From Pokkaliibacter sp. MBI-7 (lineage in GTDB: Bacteria > Pseudomonadota > Gammaproteobacteria > Pseudomonadales > Balneatricaceae), in the NCBI RefSeq assembly GCF_029846635.1, contig NZ_JARVTG010000001.1, positions 2,857,001 through 2,921,000 on the forward strand: 64,000 nucleotides of DNA. Reading direction: 5' to 3'. Shown here piece after piece: positions 1 to 8,237 of this stretch. The translations under genes and the position numbers were made by a program. Under the pieces are notes generated by a model, which saw nothing but the letters and a program-made list of their open reading frames with translations, searched no databases and was not told where the DNA came from. Numbering within the stretch: position 1 is the stretch's first letter; every line of letters starts with the position of its first letter.

Positions 1-59
1 GCCACCTCTACCGCGCCTACCACCTGTACGAGCAGTACCGCTCCAGCCAGCAGGGCTGA
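1..59 (+). CDS. 3' end of an unidentified gene
   Basis: An open frame enters from the left edge and stops at TGA 57-59, giving a hydrophilic tail rich in Tyr, His and Gln (HLYRAYHLYEQYRSSQQG). It lies 194 bases upstream of the semialdehyde dehydrogenase on the same strand and could belong to the same sugar-acid or hydroxyproline catabolic operon. Eighteen residues are too few to name a family. Bases 60-253 hold no convincing gene. Confidence 0.45.
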   Translation, partial: HLYRAYHLYEQYRSSQQG

Positions 60-253
60 GCGACACCCTGATTACGCCGGCCCTGTGCCTGCGTACTCAG
101 CCACGCTGACAGACAGGACGACTGCCTGTCGGCCTGATACCGCACAGATAACTTACTAACGCTGCTGGTAAAGCCGGTCGGGCGACGCTCGCTCTGCTTT
201 TCACGCAGCCGCTCTGGCACGCCCAGACAATCGCAACCCAAGGGGAGATGAGG

Positions 254-1828
254 ATGGAAATCAAAGGCGAACTGCTGATCGGCGCTGCTGCTGTCAAAGC
301 ACAGGGCACGGTGGTACAGGCAATCAATCCGGCCACCAATGAGTTGCTGCTACCGCTGTTCCACGGTGGTAACCCGCAGCATGTCGAGCAGGCCGCCACG
401 CTGGCCTGGCAGGCATTCGATCAGTACCGCGCCAGCGGGCTGGAGCAGCGGGCAGCGTTTCTGGAACTGATCGGCGAAGAGATTCTGGCGCTGGGCGATG
501 CACTGATTGTCCGCGCCATGGCGGAAACCGGTCTGCCCCGTGCCCGCCTTGAAGGTGAGCGTGGCCGCACTGTGGGCCAGCTGCGCCTGTTTGCCCAGGT
601 GGTGCGTGCCGGCCGCTGGCTGGATGTGCGCATTGACCCGGCCCAGCCAGAGCGCCAGCCGCTGCCCCGTGCTGACCTGCGTCAGCGTCAGATTCCGCTG
701 GGGCCGGTCGCCGTCTTCGGTGCCAGCAACTTCCCGCTGGCCTTCTCCGTCGCCGGTGGCGACACCGCATCGGCGCTGGCTGCTGGTTGCCCGGTCATCG
801 TCAAGGCACACTCGGCTCACCCCGGCACTGCCGAGCTGGTCGGACGCGCGATTCAGTCTGCGGTGGCGAAGGCGGGCTTGCCGGAGGGGGTATTCTCCCT
901 GCTGTTTGGCTCCGGCAGTGAAGTTGGTTCGGCACTGGTCAGCCATCCCTACATCAAGGCGGTCGGCTTTACCGGCTCGCGCAGTGGCGGTACCGCGCTG
1001 ATGCAACGGGCGGCGGCCCGTGCCGAACCCATCCCGGTGTATGCCGAGATGAGCAGCATCAACCCGGTCTTCCTGTTACCTGCGGCACTGGCCAGCCGTG
1101 CTGCGGCCATCGGCAAGGGCTTTGCCGCGTCCCTGACCATGGGCGCCGGGCAGTTCTGCACCAACCCCGGTCTGGTGCTGGCCCTGGACGGGGCGGAGCT
1201 GGACACCTTCCTCAGCAGCGCAGCGGAAGCGCTGGCGCAGGCCGCGGCCCAGACCATGCTGACCCCCGGTATCCATCGTGCCTACTGTCAGGGCATTGAC
1301 CAGCTGCAGGGTCTGCCCGGTGTGAGCCGCGTGGCGACCGGGCTGGCAGAAACCGGCCCCAATCAGGCACAGGCCGGGCTGTATCTGACCGAGGCTGAGA
1401 CCTTTATGGCGGATGAGCGCATGTCGGCGGAGATCTTCGGTGCCAGCTCGCTGGTGATCCGTTGCCGCAGTATCGACGACATGCTGAAGGTGGCTGAGCA
1501 TCTGGAAGGGCAGCTGACGGCGACCCTGCAACTGGATGACGCCGATCTGGCGCTGGCGCAGCAGCTGTTGCCGGTGCTGGAGCGTAAGGCCGGCCGCATT
1601 CTCTGCAATGGCTATCCGACCGGTGTGGAAGTCTGTCATGCCATGGTCCACGGCGGCCCGTTCCCGGCCACCTCTGACAGCCGCACGACTTCCGTGGGCA
1701 GTGCCGCCATCCTGCGCTTCCTGCGTCCGGTCTGTTATCAGGATCTGCCACAGGGCCTGCTGCCGGAGGCGCTGCAGGACGGTAATCCGCTGGCGTTACG
1801 CCGCCTGCTGGATGGCGTCAGCAGCTGA
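254..1828 (+). CDS. NADP-type aldehyde dehydrogenase, alpha-ketoglutarate semialdehyde dehydrogenase-like
   Basis: A 524-residue aldehyde dehydrogenase. Proteins of this subfamily oxidise 2,5-dioxopentanoate (alpha-ketoglutarate semialdehyde) to 2-oxoglutarate at the end of pentose, glucarate/galactarate or hydroxyproline breakdown; the exact pathway here is inferred. Visible motifs are the cofactor-site segment VFGASNFPLAFSVAGGD, the glycine motif GFTGSRSGG, the general-base Glu in PVYAEMSSINP, and the nucleophilic Cys in GAGQFCTNPG. The length fits the roughly 520-residue subfamily. I chose ATG 254 rather than ATG 248 because the GGGGAG at 241-247 sits at proper distance only from 254. A stem-loop with a T-tract follows at 1977-2002. 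The neighbouring genes do not identify the substrate. Confidence 0.88.
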   Translation: MEIKGELLIGAAAVKAQGTVVQAINPATNELLLPLFHGGNPQHVEQAATLAWQAFDQYRASGLEQRAAFLELIGEEILALGDALIVRAMAETGLPRARLEGERGRTVGQLRLFAQVVRAGRWLDVRIDPAQPERQPLPRADLRQRQIPLGPVAVFGASNFPLAFSVAGGDTASALAAGCPVIVKAHSAHPGTAELVGRAIQSAVAKAGLPEGVFSLLFGSGSEVGSALVSHPYIKAVGFTGSRSGGTALMQRAAARAEPIPVYAEMSSINPVFLLPAALASRAAAIGKGFAASLTMGAGQFCTNPGLVLALDGAELDTFLSSAAEALAQAAAQTMLTPGIHRAYCQGIDQLQGLPGVSRVATGLAETGPNQAQAGLYLTEAETFMADERMSAEIFGASSLVIRCRSIDDMLKVAEHLEGQLTATLQLDDADLALAQQLLPVLERKAGRILCNGYPTGVEVCHAMVHGGPFPATSDSRTTSVGSAAILRFLRPVCYQDLPQGLLPEALQDGNPLALRRLLDGVSS

Positions 1829-1976
1829 TTCAGCTGCCGGTTGCGGTGCTTCTGTGTGGGGGCACCGCTGCGATCTGGCCTGCCACCTGTCCCATGGAAC
1901 AGCTTGTTGGGCGGTGGCGGGATGCTTAAGGTGTGCGCGGTCAGAGTAGTTCTGATCCTCACATCTAGCAGTTGTG

Positions 1977-2002
1977 CCCGGTCCGGGACCGGGTACTTTT
2001 TT
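1977..2002 (+). terminator. Rho-independent terminator after the aldehyde dehydrogenase
   Basis: Six-base arms CCCGGT and ACCGGG around a five-base loop are followed by TAC and six T residues. It lies between convergent genes and fits the plus-strand dehydrogenase. Confidence 0.6.
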
Positions 2003-2057
2003 CCGGCGGTCGCCCCGCCTGTTTTTCCTGCGAGTTTCCCTTCTGGTCTGCCCACTG

Positions 2058-2894
2058 TCAGGGCTGGAACTGACCTATAAAGATGGTCGGGTCGACCCGT
2101 GTGCCGTTGAGGCTGACATTCCAGTGCAGATGCGGTCCGGTAGCGCGTCCTGTCTGGCCCACATTGCCAATCACCGCGTGGCGTTTCAGCTCATCACCGA
2201 CCCTGACTTTGATCTGCGACATATGGCAGAACATCGAAATCAGCCCCTGACCGTGATCGACAAACACGGTTTTGCCATTGAAGAAGTAATCCCCCACCAG
2301 AATGACACGCCCGGCTGCCGGGGTCTGGATCGGTGTGCCTGCAGCGGCGGCAAAGTCGAGGCCGGAATGCGGGGCGCGTTCTTCCTTGTTGAAGAAGCGA
2401 CGCAGGCCGAAGGGGCTGGACAGCGGCGCGGTGACAGGCCGGTCGAACAGCAGATTACTGGGCTGGCGCAGGGTGAAGGTGGCGTAGGCGGCATTCTGCT
2501 CGGCCAGTTCGCGATCAATGCGCTTGAGGTCTTCTGCCAGTGGGTTGACCTGACGTTTGTTCTTCAGGGTGATGTGCTGTTCGCGGTACTGACGGGTGCC
2601 GACCTCGAAGCTGGCCTCGCGGCTGCCAAAGGCATCACGGACTTTCAGGGTCTGGCTGCCTTTGGCGGTTTTCAGCGGAATCCCTACGATGGCAATCCAG
2701 TGCTGTTTGTTCTCGCGCACGACCAGCACCGGTTTGTCCTGATAGAACGCCTGTGGGGCGGCATCGTTGTCGCCCAGATCGACCACCGCCACGCCACCGG
2801 GCACGGGATGATTGAGCAGGTTAGTGATAAATCCGGCGCCATGGGCGGAGAGGCTCAGGGCAAAACACAGCAGCAGGAACAGCGGGCGTAGCAT
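2058..2894 (-). CDS. Secreted M23 (LytM-type) metallopeptidase
   Basis: A 278-residue exported peptidase of the M23 family, zinc endopeptidases that cut peptidoglycan cross-bridges or regulate amidases. It begins with a signal peptide (MLRPLFLLLCFALSLSAHGA), then a beta-rich domain of about 100 residues with several Lys/Arg-rich strands. The C-terminal lysostaphin-like domain shows the zinc ligand motif HSGLDFAAAAGTPI, the segment VFVDHGQGL, and the second ligand motif GPHLHWNVSLNG. ATG 2894 is preferred over the in-frame start at 2981 because only it puts the signal peptide at the N-terminus. It is transcribed towards the dehydrogenase gene. All catalytic ligands look present, so it is probably active. 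Cell wall remodelling is likely; the specific bond is unknown. Confidence 0.88.
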   Translation of the reverse strand: MLRPLFLLLCFALSLSAHGAGFITNLLNHPVPGGVAVVDLGDNDAAPQAFYQDKPVLVVRENKQHWIAIVGIPLKTAKGSQTLKVRDAFGSREASFEVGTRQYREQHITLKNKRQVNPLAEDLKRIDRELAEQNAAYATFTLRQPSNLLFDRPVTAPLSSPFGLRRFFNKEERAPHSGLDFAAAAGTPIQTPAAGRVILVGDYFFNGKTVFVDHGQGLISMFCHMSQIKVRVGDELKRHAVIGNVGQTGRATGPHLHWNVSLNGTRVDPTIFIGQFQP

Positions 2895-3051
2895 GGGAGA
2901 GGTCCTCGGCAGACAATCCGACGGGCGGTTGCCTGCGAGGATACTCAATGCATCCGGGCCTGTTAACGCTGGCGGAGGCACGCAGGGCGGGTCAGTCGCT
3001 TCAGTGTGTTACCACGGCCTCACCGTTATCTGACAGGGAGCTGTAGCGGTG

Positions 3052-3699
3052 TTACTGGCCGAGCTTTTTCAGCTTGTCGGCAATTTCCTGACGGCGGCCC
3101 TGATCAGCCAGCTCACGGCCAGGGCGGTCCGGTGCTTTCAGCGCCTTTTCAAAGTACTTGCGGGCTTCGTCTTTCTTGCCCTGATCCAGCATGTAGTCGG
3201 CATAGAAGTAGTTGGGGTCGATGCCACTCGGGTTGCGCTTCAGCGCTTCCTGCAGGTACACCGCCGCCTTCTTGCTGTTGCCAAAACCGATGGGCCAGCC
3301 GGGCACCTGATAGTACAGGCTGCCGAGGGTGGTGAAGGCTGAACCGTCCAGCGTGTCGGGATCATGGGCGATCACATCTTCCAGAATGGCCTTGGCATCC
3401 TTGACCAGCCCGAGCGCGCCGAGGCCACCTTTGGCACCGGCATAGGTCGACAGGGAAATGGCTTCCCATACCTTGATTTCGGCGCTGTCAGGGTACTGAC
3501 CGGCAAACTGGCGGGCTTCGTCACTGAGTTTGGCCAGCGCTGTTTCGCGGTCTTTACCCTGATGCTGGTAGTTGGCCACGGCCCAGTCCTGCTGCAGGGT
3601 ATGCAGGGCGGTATCAGCCGGGCCGTCGGCCAGCGCCAGACCGCTGCCCAGCAGGGTGCTGAGGGCCAGTGCCTTGAGCAGAGCGGGGGCAGTTTTCAT
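3052..3699 (-). CDS. Exported TPR-repeat protein
   Basis: A 215-residue protein with an N-terminal signal peptide (MKTAPALLKALALSTLLGSG) followed by alpha-helical tetratricopeptide-like repeats. The clearest repeat is around residues 165-200 (GIDPNYFYADYMLDQGKKDE, then ARKYFEKALKAP). It has no enzymatic motif and is probably a periplasmic scaffold. It lies alone between the M23 peptidase and the SDR gene on the same strand, with gaps of 157 and 51 bases, so it may be the last gene of a longer transcript or a single unit. I do not recognise a specific family. Confidence 0.75.
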   Translation of the reverse strand: MKTAPALLKALALSTLLGSGLALADGPADTALHTLQQDWAVANYQHQGKDRETALAKLSDEARQFAGQYPDSAEIKVWEAISLSTYAGAKGGLGALGLVKDAKAILEDVIAHDPDTLDGSAFTTLGSLYYQVPGWPIGFGNSKKAAVYLQEALKRNPSGIDPNYFYADYMLDQGKKDEARKYFEKALKAPDRPGRELADQGRRQEIADKLKKLGQ

Positions 3700-3750
3700 A
3701 GGGAACTCTCCAGGCGTAAAGCGGTTGTTGTCATGGGGTGCGGCGTCATG

Positions 3751-4560
3751 TCAGTGGGACTGGCGGCTGGCCAGCTGACGGATGGTGGCCAGCTGCTTGT
3801 GCAGGGCATTACCCACCACGGCAGGCAGGATGCTGTTGATGCGGGCGAACCATTTTTCCGGCGAGCCGAGCAGCACTTCGCTACGCTGGCTGGTCATGGC
3901 CGCGATGACCTGCTCGGCTACCCACTGCGGGCTGTCCATCTGGCTGCCGGTGTGTTGCAGCAGGGCTACGGCATTGGGGTGGTTCAGCGGCGTATCAATC
4001 GCGCGGGGGCCAACGTACAGCACCCGGGCACCACTGCCGCGCAGTTCGCGCCCCAACGCCTGAGAGAAGCCGCGCAGGCCAAACTTGCTGGTGCAGTAGG
4101 TGACATAACCGGGATGGCCAATGCTGCCGAAGATGGAGCCGATATTGACGATCAGGCCGTCGGGGTGCGCCAGATGCTCCAGCAGCGCATGGCTGAGCAG
4201 CATGGGGCTGAGCAGATTGAGCTGGACGATGGCCTGAATGTCACTGGCGCTCTGCTCCTGATACAGGGCAAAGCTGCTCATCCCGGCGTTATTGATCAGG
4301 ATGTCCAGCGCCTCATTGTCCAGTTGCTGCTGTAACCAGCCCGGGGTAGCCGGATCTGACAGATCGCAGGCCAGCGCGGTGAAGCGTTGTTGTGGGTACT
4401 GCTGCCGCAGCTGTTCGGCCAGTGCTTCGAGCCTGGCCTGATCCCGGGCACACAGCCACAGGTCACAGCCAGCCGCGGCCAGCTGCTGGGCCAGCGCCTG
4501 TCCGAGGCCGCCACTGGCACCGGTGAGCAGTACATGTTTATCAGCCAGAGAATGACTCAT
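3751..4560 (-). CDS. Short-chain dehydrogenase/reductase
   Basis: A 269-residue classical SDR oxidoreductase. The N-terminal Rossmann motif TGASGGLGQAL (about residues 14-24), the NNAG segment (about 90), the catalytic Ser region VNIGSIFGS and the YxxxK pair in YVTYCTSKFG are all present. The C-terminal extension resembles the lipid-associated SDRs that often sit beside acyl-activating enzymes. It is 11 bases downstream of the diiron protein gene and ends the four-gene cluster that starts with the thermostable hemolysin. That context suggests reduction of a keto or aldehyde group on a fatty-acyl-derived product, which is inference; the sequence alone gives only the fold and NAD(P) dependence. 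Confidence 0.85.
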   Translation of the reverse strand: MSHSLADKHVLLTGASGGLGQALAQQLAAAGCDLWLCARDQARLEALAEQLRQQYPQQRFTALACDLSDPATPGWLQQQLDNEALDILINNAGMSSFALYQEQSASDIQAIVQLNLLSPMLLSHALLEHLAHPDGLIVNIGSIFGSIGHPGYVTYCTSKFGLRGFSQALGRELRGSGARVLYVGPRAIDTPLNHPNAVALLQHTGSQMDSPQWVAEQVIAAMTSQRSEVLLGSPEKWFARINSILPAVVGNALHKQLATIRQLASRQSH

Positions 4561-4571
4561 TGCACGTGTCC

Positions 4572-5252
4572 TTAATGAGTGCGGGCGGGCAGCGGCAGTG
4601 AACGCAGCATGTCACCGTAGAGGCGGAAAACCATATTGGCAGCCCTGATGATCGCCTGCTGATCGGCTTCGTCGCTAATGCCATCCATCAGTTTCTGGAA
4701 AAACTGGTAGTGCTCCTGATCCAGCGCACCGTGGCTGCTGAGATACGAGGTGGCAGCGGCAGGCAGCTGCAGATGCGCTCTCACCAGCTCGGCCATACTG
4801 CTGCCAAGCTGCACACTGGTGCCTTCGAGGACGTGCACCATGCCAAACAGCGCCAGCGGGTTATGGCGCTGAATCTGGTCGTAAAGATAGGCCACCATCA
4901 GCTCAATGCTGATACAGGGCGGGTCAATATTTTCCGCAGTGGCCAGCTGCGCCATGCCCTGACTGGCGTACACGGCAGTGATATCGCTGAGAATCCACTC
5001 CTCGTGGCCAATTTCCTCATCGATATATTCGGCGATGGCCTTGCGCAGGTGCCCGGCCTGCATGGGCAGGGCGGCACCGCAGGCCATCAGCAGCGGTGCG
5101 GTGTGGCGCACATGGTGGAAGGCCTGCGTCAGGAAAGCCAGATAGGTGGCATGGTCAACCTGACCCTGCTGGGCGGCAGCGATGACGGGTGCGGTCAGCA
5201 GATACTGTCTGCCTGCCGCGGTCTGCTGTACCAGATGCTGGTAGAAGCTCAT
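4572..5252 (-). CDS. Haem-oxygenase-like diiron (TenA/PqqC-like) oxidase or oxygenase
   Basis: A 226-residue all-helical protein of the TenA/PqqC/haem-oxygenase-like superfamily, in the branch often annotated as iron-containing redox enzyme. Candidate metal ligands are in the helix EEIGHEEWILSD (Glu79/80, His83, Glu84), Glu143 in HVLEGTS, and His181 in DQEHYQFF; the last motif is typical of the diiron branch and not of thiaminase. Members of this fold include UndA, which makes terminal alkenes from fatty acids, CADD and SznF-type enzymes. The gene sits 24 bases downstream of the AMP ligase and 11 bases upstream of the SDR, so an acyl substrate is plausible. The reaction cannot be read from sequence. 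Confidence 0.78.
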   Translation of the reverse strand: MSFYQHLVQQTAAGRQYLLTAPVIAAAQQGQVDHATYLAFLTQAFHHVRHTAPLLMACGAALPMQAGHLRKAIAEYIDEEIGHEEWILSDITAVYASQGMAQLATAENIDPPCISIELMVAYLYDQIQRHNPLALFGMVHVLEGTSVQLGSSMAELVRAHLQLPAAATSYLSSHGALDQEHYQFFQKLMDGISDEADQQAIIRAANMVFRLYGDMLRSLPLPARTH

Positions 5253-5276
5253 GGAATCATCCTCAGGTAGGCAGTA

Positions 5277-6809
5277 TTAATGCGCCGCAACGGTGGCTGC
5301 TGGCGCACTGAGCGGCTGATAGAGTGCGTCAATCTGGTCGGCAAAGTGCTCGCCAATCCGCTGGCGCCGGGGCCGGCCGTTGGCGGTCAGCAGACCGTTG
5401 TCACTGCTCAGCGGCTGCTCCAGCGCCAGCCAGGCGTGGATGCGGGCGTAATCCGGCAGGCGCTGATTGACGGCGGCCAGTTGTGCTTCGACCTGCTGGC
5501 GGGTACCGCGTGGCGTGATCAGCGCGACGTTGTATGGGCGACCGTCGCCAATCAGCACCAGCTGGGCAATGGCCGGGGCCGTCTGCGCTTCGGCTTCGAT
5601 CCATTCTGGTGAAAAGTTCCGGCCAAAGCTGTTGATAAAAACGTGTTTGCAGCGCCCGGAAATGGTCAGATAACCCTCATCATCCAGCTGGCCGAGATCA
5701 CCGGTGGCGAGCCAGTCATCAGCGGCCGCTCCGGCTTCGCCAGTGTCGCCCGGGGCGGTTGCATTTTGATGATCAGCGCGGGGAGCGCTGAGATAACCGG
5801 GGAAGCGCTGGCCTTTGACCAGCACTTCGCCCTGCTCACTGATCCGTACCTGCACATGGCCGAGCGGCTTGCCGACGGTGCCGATCTTTTCTGCACCAGG
5901 CAGATTGAGCGCCACCACCGAAGCACATTCCGACAGGCCGTAGCCTTCAAATACCGGTAAGCCCAGGCTGCGTGCCTGTTGCAGCAGCAGTGGTGCGACC
6001 TTGCCGCCGCCCACCGGCATAAAACGCAGGCTGGCAGGCAGCTGCTGACCAGCGGCCAGCAGGCCCAGCGCCAGCTGCAGCATCTGCGGCAGCAACAGCA
6101 GGCTGTCGGGCTGATAGCGATGCAGCGCCGTCAGCCACAGGTCTGGCTGCAGACCGCTGGAGCCAGTAAAGCCCAGCTGCTGGCAGGGGGCCAGTGTCAG
6201 TCTGGCGCCAAGATAAAGGGGCAGATCGACACCGGCGATATTTTCCAGCAAGACCGCCAGCGGCAACTGACACAGATGATGCTGCAGCTGCAGCGGTCGT
6301 ACCGCATCGGCCAGCGCTGACACCACGCCATCAAGCAGGCTGTCGGTCAGGCACACGCCCCTGGGGTTACCGGTGGTGCCCGAGGTGTAAGTGATCTTGA
6401 CCGTACCCGCAGGCAGCCGCACAGGTGTCGCAGGGGCCAGTTTCCAGGCCTGCAGCTGTTGCAGGGGGCAGGTGATGGTGTCGGCAGGCATTAACGGCTG
6501 CGGGCTGAGCAGCAGATCGGCACCGCTGTCGTGCAGCACATGCAGCAGCTGACGGGGTGAAAAGAACGGCGGCAGTGGGATCAGCACCACCCCGGCCAGA
6601 CGGCAGGCGAGATCGGTGATAACCCATTCCGGCTGGTTGTCGGCAAGCAGGGCCAGCCGCCTGACAGACTGCTGCCGCAGCCAGTCAGCGAGGTTCTGTA
6701 CCTGTCGTGCCAGCTCGGCGCGGGTCAGCTGCCCATAGGGGCTGTCAATGCAGATCTGGCCGGATTGTTCCTGATTGCTGTAAAGCAGGTGGCGAAGCAC
6801 CAGACTCAT
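5277..6809 (-). CDS. AMP-dependent acyl synthetase/ligase
   Basis: A 510-residue adenylate-forming enzyme of the ANL superfamily. The P-loop-like A3 motif ITYTSGTTGNPRGVCLT lies near residue 140, the A5 region is GYGLSECASVVALN, the A7 region WLATGDLGQLDDEGYL, and the A8 hinge GRCKHVFINSFGRNFSPEWI includes the mobile-domain Arg. These enzymes activate a carboxylate with ATP, usually a fatty acid, as acyl-AMP and then often acyl-CoA. It is shorter than classical FadD (about 560). It lies between the thermostable hemolysin and the diiron protein gene in one minus-strand cluster. Substrate chain length is unknown; a medium or long fatty acid is the best guess from the neighbours. Confidence 0.85.
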   Translation of the reverse strand: MSLVLRHLLYSNQEQSGQICIDSPYGQLTRAELARQVQNLADWLRQQSVRRLALLADNQPEWVITDLACRLAGVVLIPLPPFFSPRQLLHVLHDSGADLLLSPQPLMPADTITCPLQQLQAWKLAPATPVRLPAGTVKITYTSGTTGNPRGVCLTDSLLDGVVSALADAVRPLQLQHHLCQLPLAVLLENIAGVDLPLYLGARLTLAPCQQLGFTGSSGLQPDLWLTALHRYQPDSLLLLPQMLQLALGLLAAGQQLPASLRFMPVGGGKVAPLLLQQARSLGLPVFEGYGLSECASVVALNLPGAEKIGTVGKPLGHVQVRISEQGEVLVKGQRFPGYLSAPRADHQNATAPGDTGEAGAAADDWLATGDLGQLDDEGYLTISGRCKHVFINSFGRNFSPEWIEAEAQTAPAIAQLVLIGDGRPYNVALITPRGTRQQVEAQLAAVNQRLPDYARIHAWLALEQPLSSDNGLLTANGRPRRQRIGEHFADQIDALYQPLSAPAATVAAH

Positions 6810-6870
6810 AACCGTTCTCCGGGCTGAAAGGCAGAGGAATAGGGGAAATCAGAGGCGCAGGGCATCACGG

Positions 6871-7518
6871 TCAGCCTTCCATCGGCAGGGCGACGCCTGT
6901 GCAGCGCTGTGGCCAGGGCAGATCCAGCAGCTGGCGCGATAACAGCGGCGACTGACTGAGGCTGTCGTAACCGAGGCCGATGGAGCCTGCCATGACCTGC
7001 GGACGGTTGTCGTAATAGCTGCCCCAGTCATGGCGCGCATGGCCCAGACGGGCGGGATCGGCGTCTGCCAGACACAGGGGTGACAGGCCCAGACGGCGAA
7101 AGCCGTTGTACAGCTGCGGAGTACCGGTGAACACCACATAACGCCAGCCCAGATGGTGCAGCTGACGGGTAATCAGCAGGATCAGCCAGCGACCACCGCC
7201 GGGTACCCGCGTGGCGAGATTGCCCACTTCCACCACCTCTTCGCGCCGCACCGGCTGCTGCAGGGCCGCCGAGAGGGACTGCTCGATGGGGTGATCCAGA
7301 TACTGCTCAAGAAACAGTGGCTGCTGCCCTGCACCGTGGATACCGACTGCCGCCTGCAGCTGGCCATCGATATGCAGGCCAAACAGTACCGGCAGGAAGT
7401 GGCGTACGGTCGCCCGGTGTTCATCGCGGTAGCGACGGGCAATGAAGTCCTGCAGCACGGGGTAGCCGCAGTCGCCCAGATGGCATTCATCAATATGCAG
7501 GGTAGAAGGGACCGCCAT
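6871..7518 (-). CDS. Thermostable hemolysin family protein (GNAT-like fold)
   Basis: A 215-residue member of the thermostable hemolysin (delta-VPH-like) family. The name comes from a Vibrio haemolytic activity, but the sequence resembles the autoinducer-synthase/GNAT fold: a central stretch VVEVGNLATRVPGGGRWLIL followed by a helix and the strand VVFTGTPQLYNGFRRLGL. No signal peptide is seen. It is the first gene of the minus-strand cluster with AMP ligase, diiron protein and SDR, an arrangement that points to acyl transfer in synthesis of a small lipid-like product rather than to a pore-forming toxin. The intergenic region upstream carries two PmrA/QseB-type boxes. Family assignment is firm; function is inferred. 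Confidence 0.82.
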   Translation of the reverse strand: MAVPSTLHIDECHLGDCGYPVLQDFIARRYRDEHRATVRHFLPVLFGLHIDGQLQAAVGIHGAGQQPLFLEQYLDHPIEQSLSAALQQPVRREEVVEVGNLATRVPGGGRWLILLITRQLHHLGWRYVVFTGTPQLYNGFRRLGLSPLCLADADPARLGHARHDWGSYYDNRPQVMAGSIGLGYDSLSQSPLLSRQLLDLPWPQRCTGVALPMEG

Positions 7519-7563
7519 GTCACTGGTCTCCAGAAGAAGTTGGACTCAGGCTAGGCAGGCAAC

Positions 7564-7580
7564 CTTAAGGCAGACTTAAG
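7564..7580. promoter_or_regulatory. PmrA/QseB-type box CTTAAG-N5-CTTAAG, hemolysin-proximal
   Basis: Two perfect CTTAAG hexamers start 11 bases apart, 46 bases upstream of the thermostable hemolysin start. A third imperfect copy (CATAAG) follows at 7585-7590. This spacing, one helical turn, is the consensus for OmpR-family regulators of the PmrA/QseB type. It lies in the 443-base gene-free stretch 7519-7961, whose middle part (7650-7740) is AT-rich and holds no recognisable gene. Confidence 0.6.
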
Positions 7581-7781
7581 CTGGCATAAGGGAAGTGCGG
7601 CTTTTTTCGGGGGGAGACGCTGCCGGAAACGCCCGGTTTTCGTTGTGGTTTTATTTATTCTTTAAATATCAGTGAGTTATGTCTTATTTTGGCGCCTGAA
7701 GAGTATTCTCAGCTGCCATTCTTAATGGATTTCACAAGGCAAAAGCTGATCTGGAGCAGGTTTTTTCACTGCCGCTCTGCG

Positions 7782-7798
7782 CTTAAGTTTCCCTTAAG
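7782..7798. promoter_or_regulatory. PmrA/QseB-type box CTTAAG-N5-CTTAAG, PepSY-proximal
   Basis: A second exact CTTAAG-N5-CTTAAG repeat lies 164 bases upstream of the PepSY gene. With the copy at 7564 it brackets the divergent promoter region, so both the hemolysin cluster and the PepSY-cytochrome pair may answer to one response regulator. No two-component genes are in the window. Confidence 0.6.
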
Positions 7799-7961
7799 TT
7801 TCGCTGCCTAACCTGCCTTTCGTCAGCGTAACCCCTCTGTTCATCAGGCGCTGCCAGCACCTCGCCACGGGCGGCGGTGTCACTACCCACTGTTGTTCAA
7901 TGTTCACGGCGTAGCCACGTCGATCCTGTATCGCTGGTCACGCTACCTAAGGAGAGAGTCG

Positions 7962-8234
7962 ATGCAACTGATCAAACGTGTAGCTGCCGTCGCGGCATTG
8001 TCTGTACTGGCTGGTGTGGCCATGGCTGATCCTCAGTGCACCAAGGCACCGCAGGACAAGTGGATGGACCAGGCGGTCGCCAAGCAGAAGATCGAGGACA
8101 TGGGTTACAAAATCAAAACCTTCAAAGTGACCAAGACCCACTGCTATGAGATCTATGGCCACGATGCGGCGGGTAAGAAGGTAGAGATTTACTTCAATCC
8201 GGAAAACCTCGACAAAGTCAAAGAGGAAGACTGA
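7962..8234 (+). CDS. Secreted PepSY-domain protein
   Basis: A 90-residue exported protein: signal peptide to about residue 22 (MQLIKRVAAVAALSVLAGVA), then a single PepSY domain (KQKIEDMGYKIKTFKVTKTH, then YEIYGHDAAGKKVEIYFNPE). PepSY domains are small periplasmic modules that often accompany haem membrane proteins or sensor kinases. ATG 7962 is preferred over the upstream frame because of AAGGAGAG at 7950-7957 and because it exposes the signal peptide. The stop is three bases before the cytochrome b561 start, so the two are translated from one message. Two PmrA/QseB-type boxes lie upstream, which fits the frequent link of this gene pair with such regulators. Confidence 0.85.
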   Translation: MQLIKRVAAVAALSVLAGVAMADPQCTKAPQDKWMDQAVAKQKIEDMGYKIKTFKVTKTHCYEIYGHDAAGKKVEIYFNPENLDKVKEED

Positions 8235-8237
8235 GCC

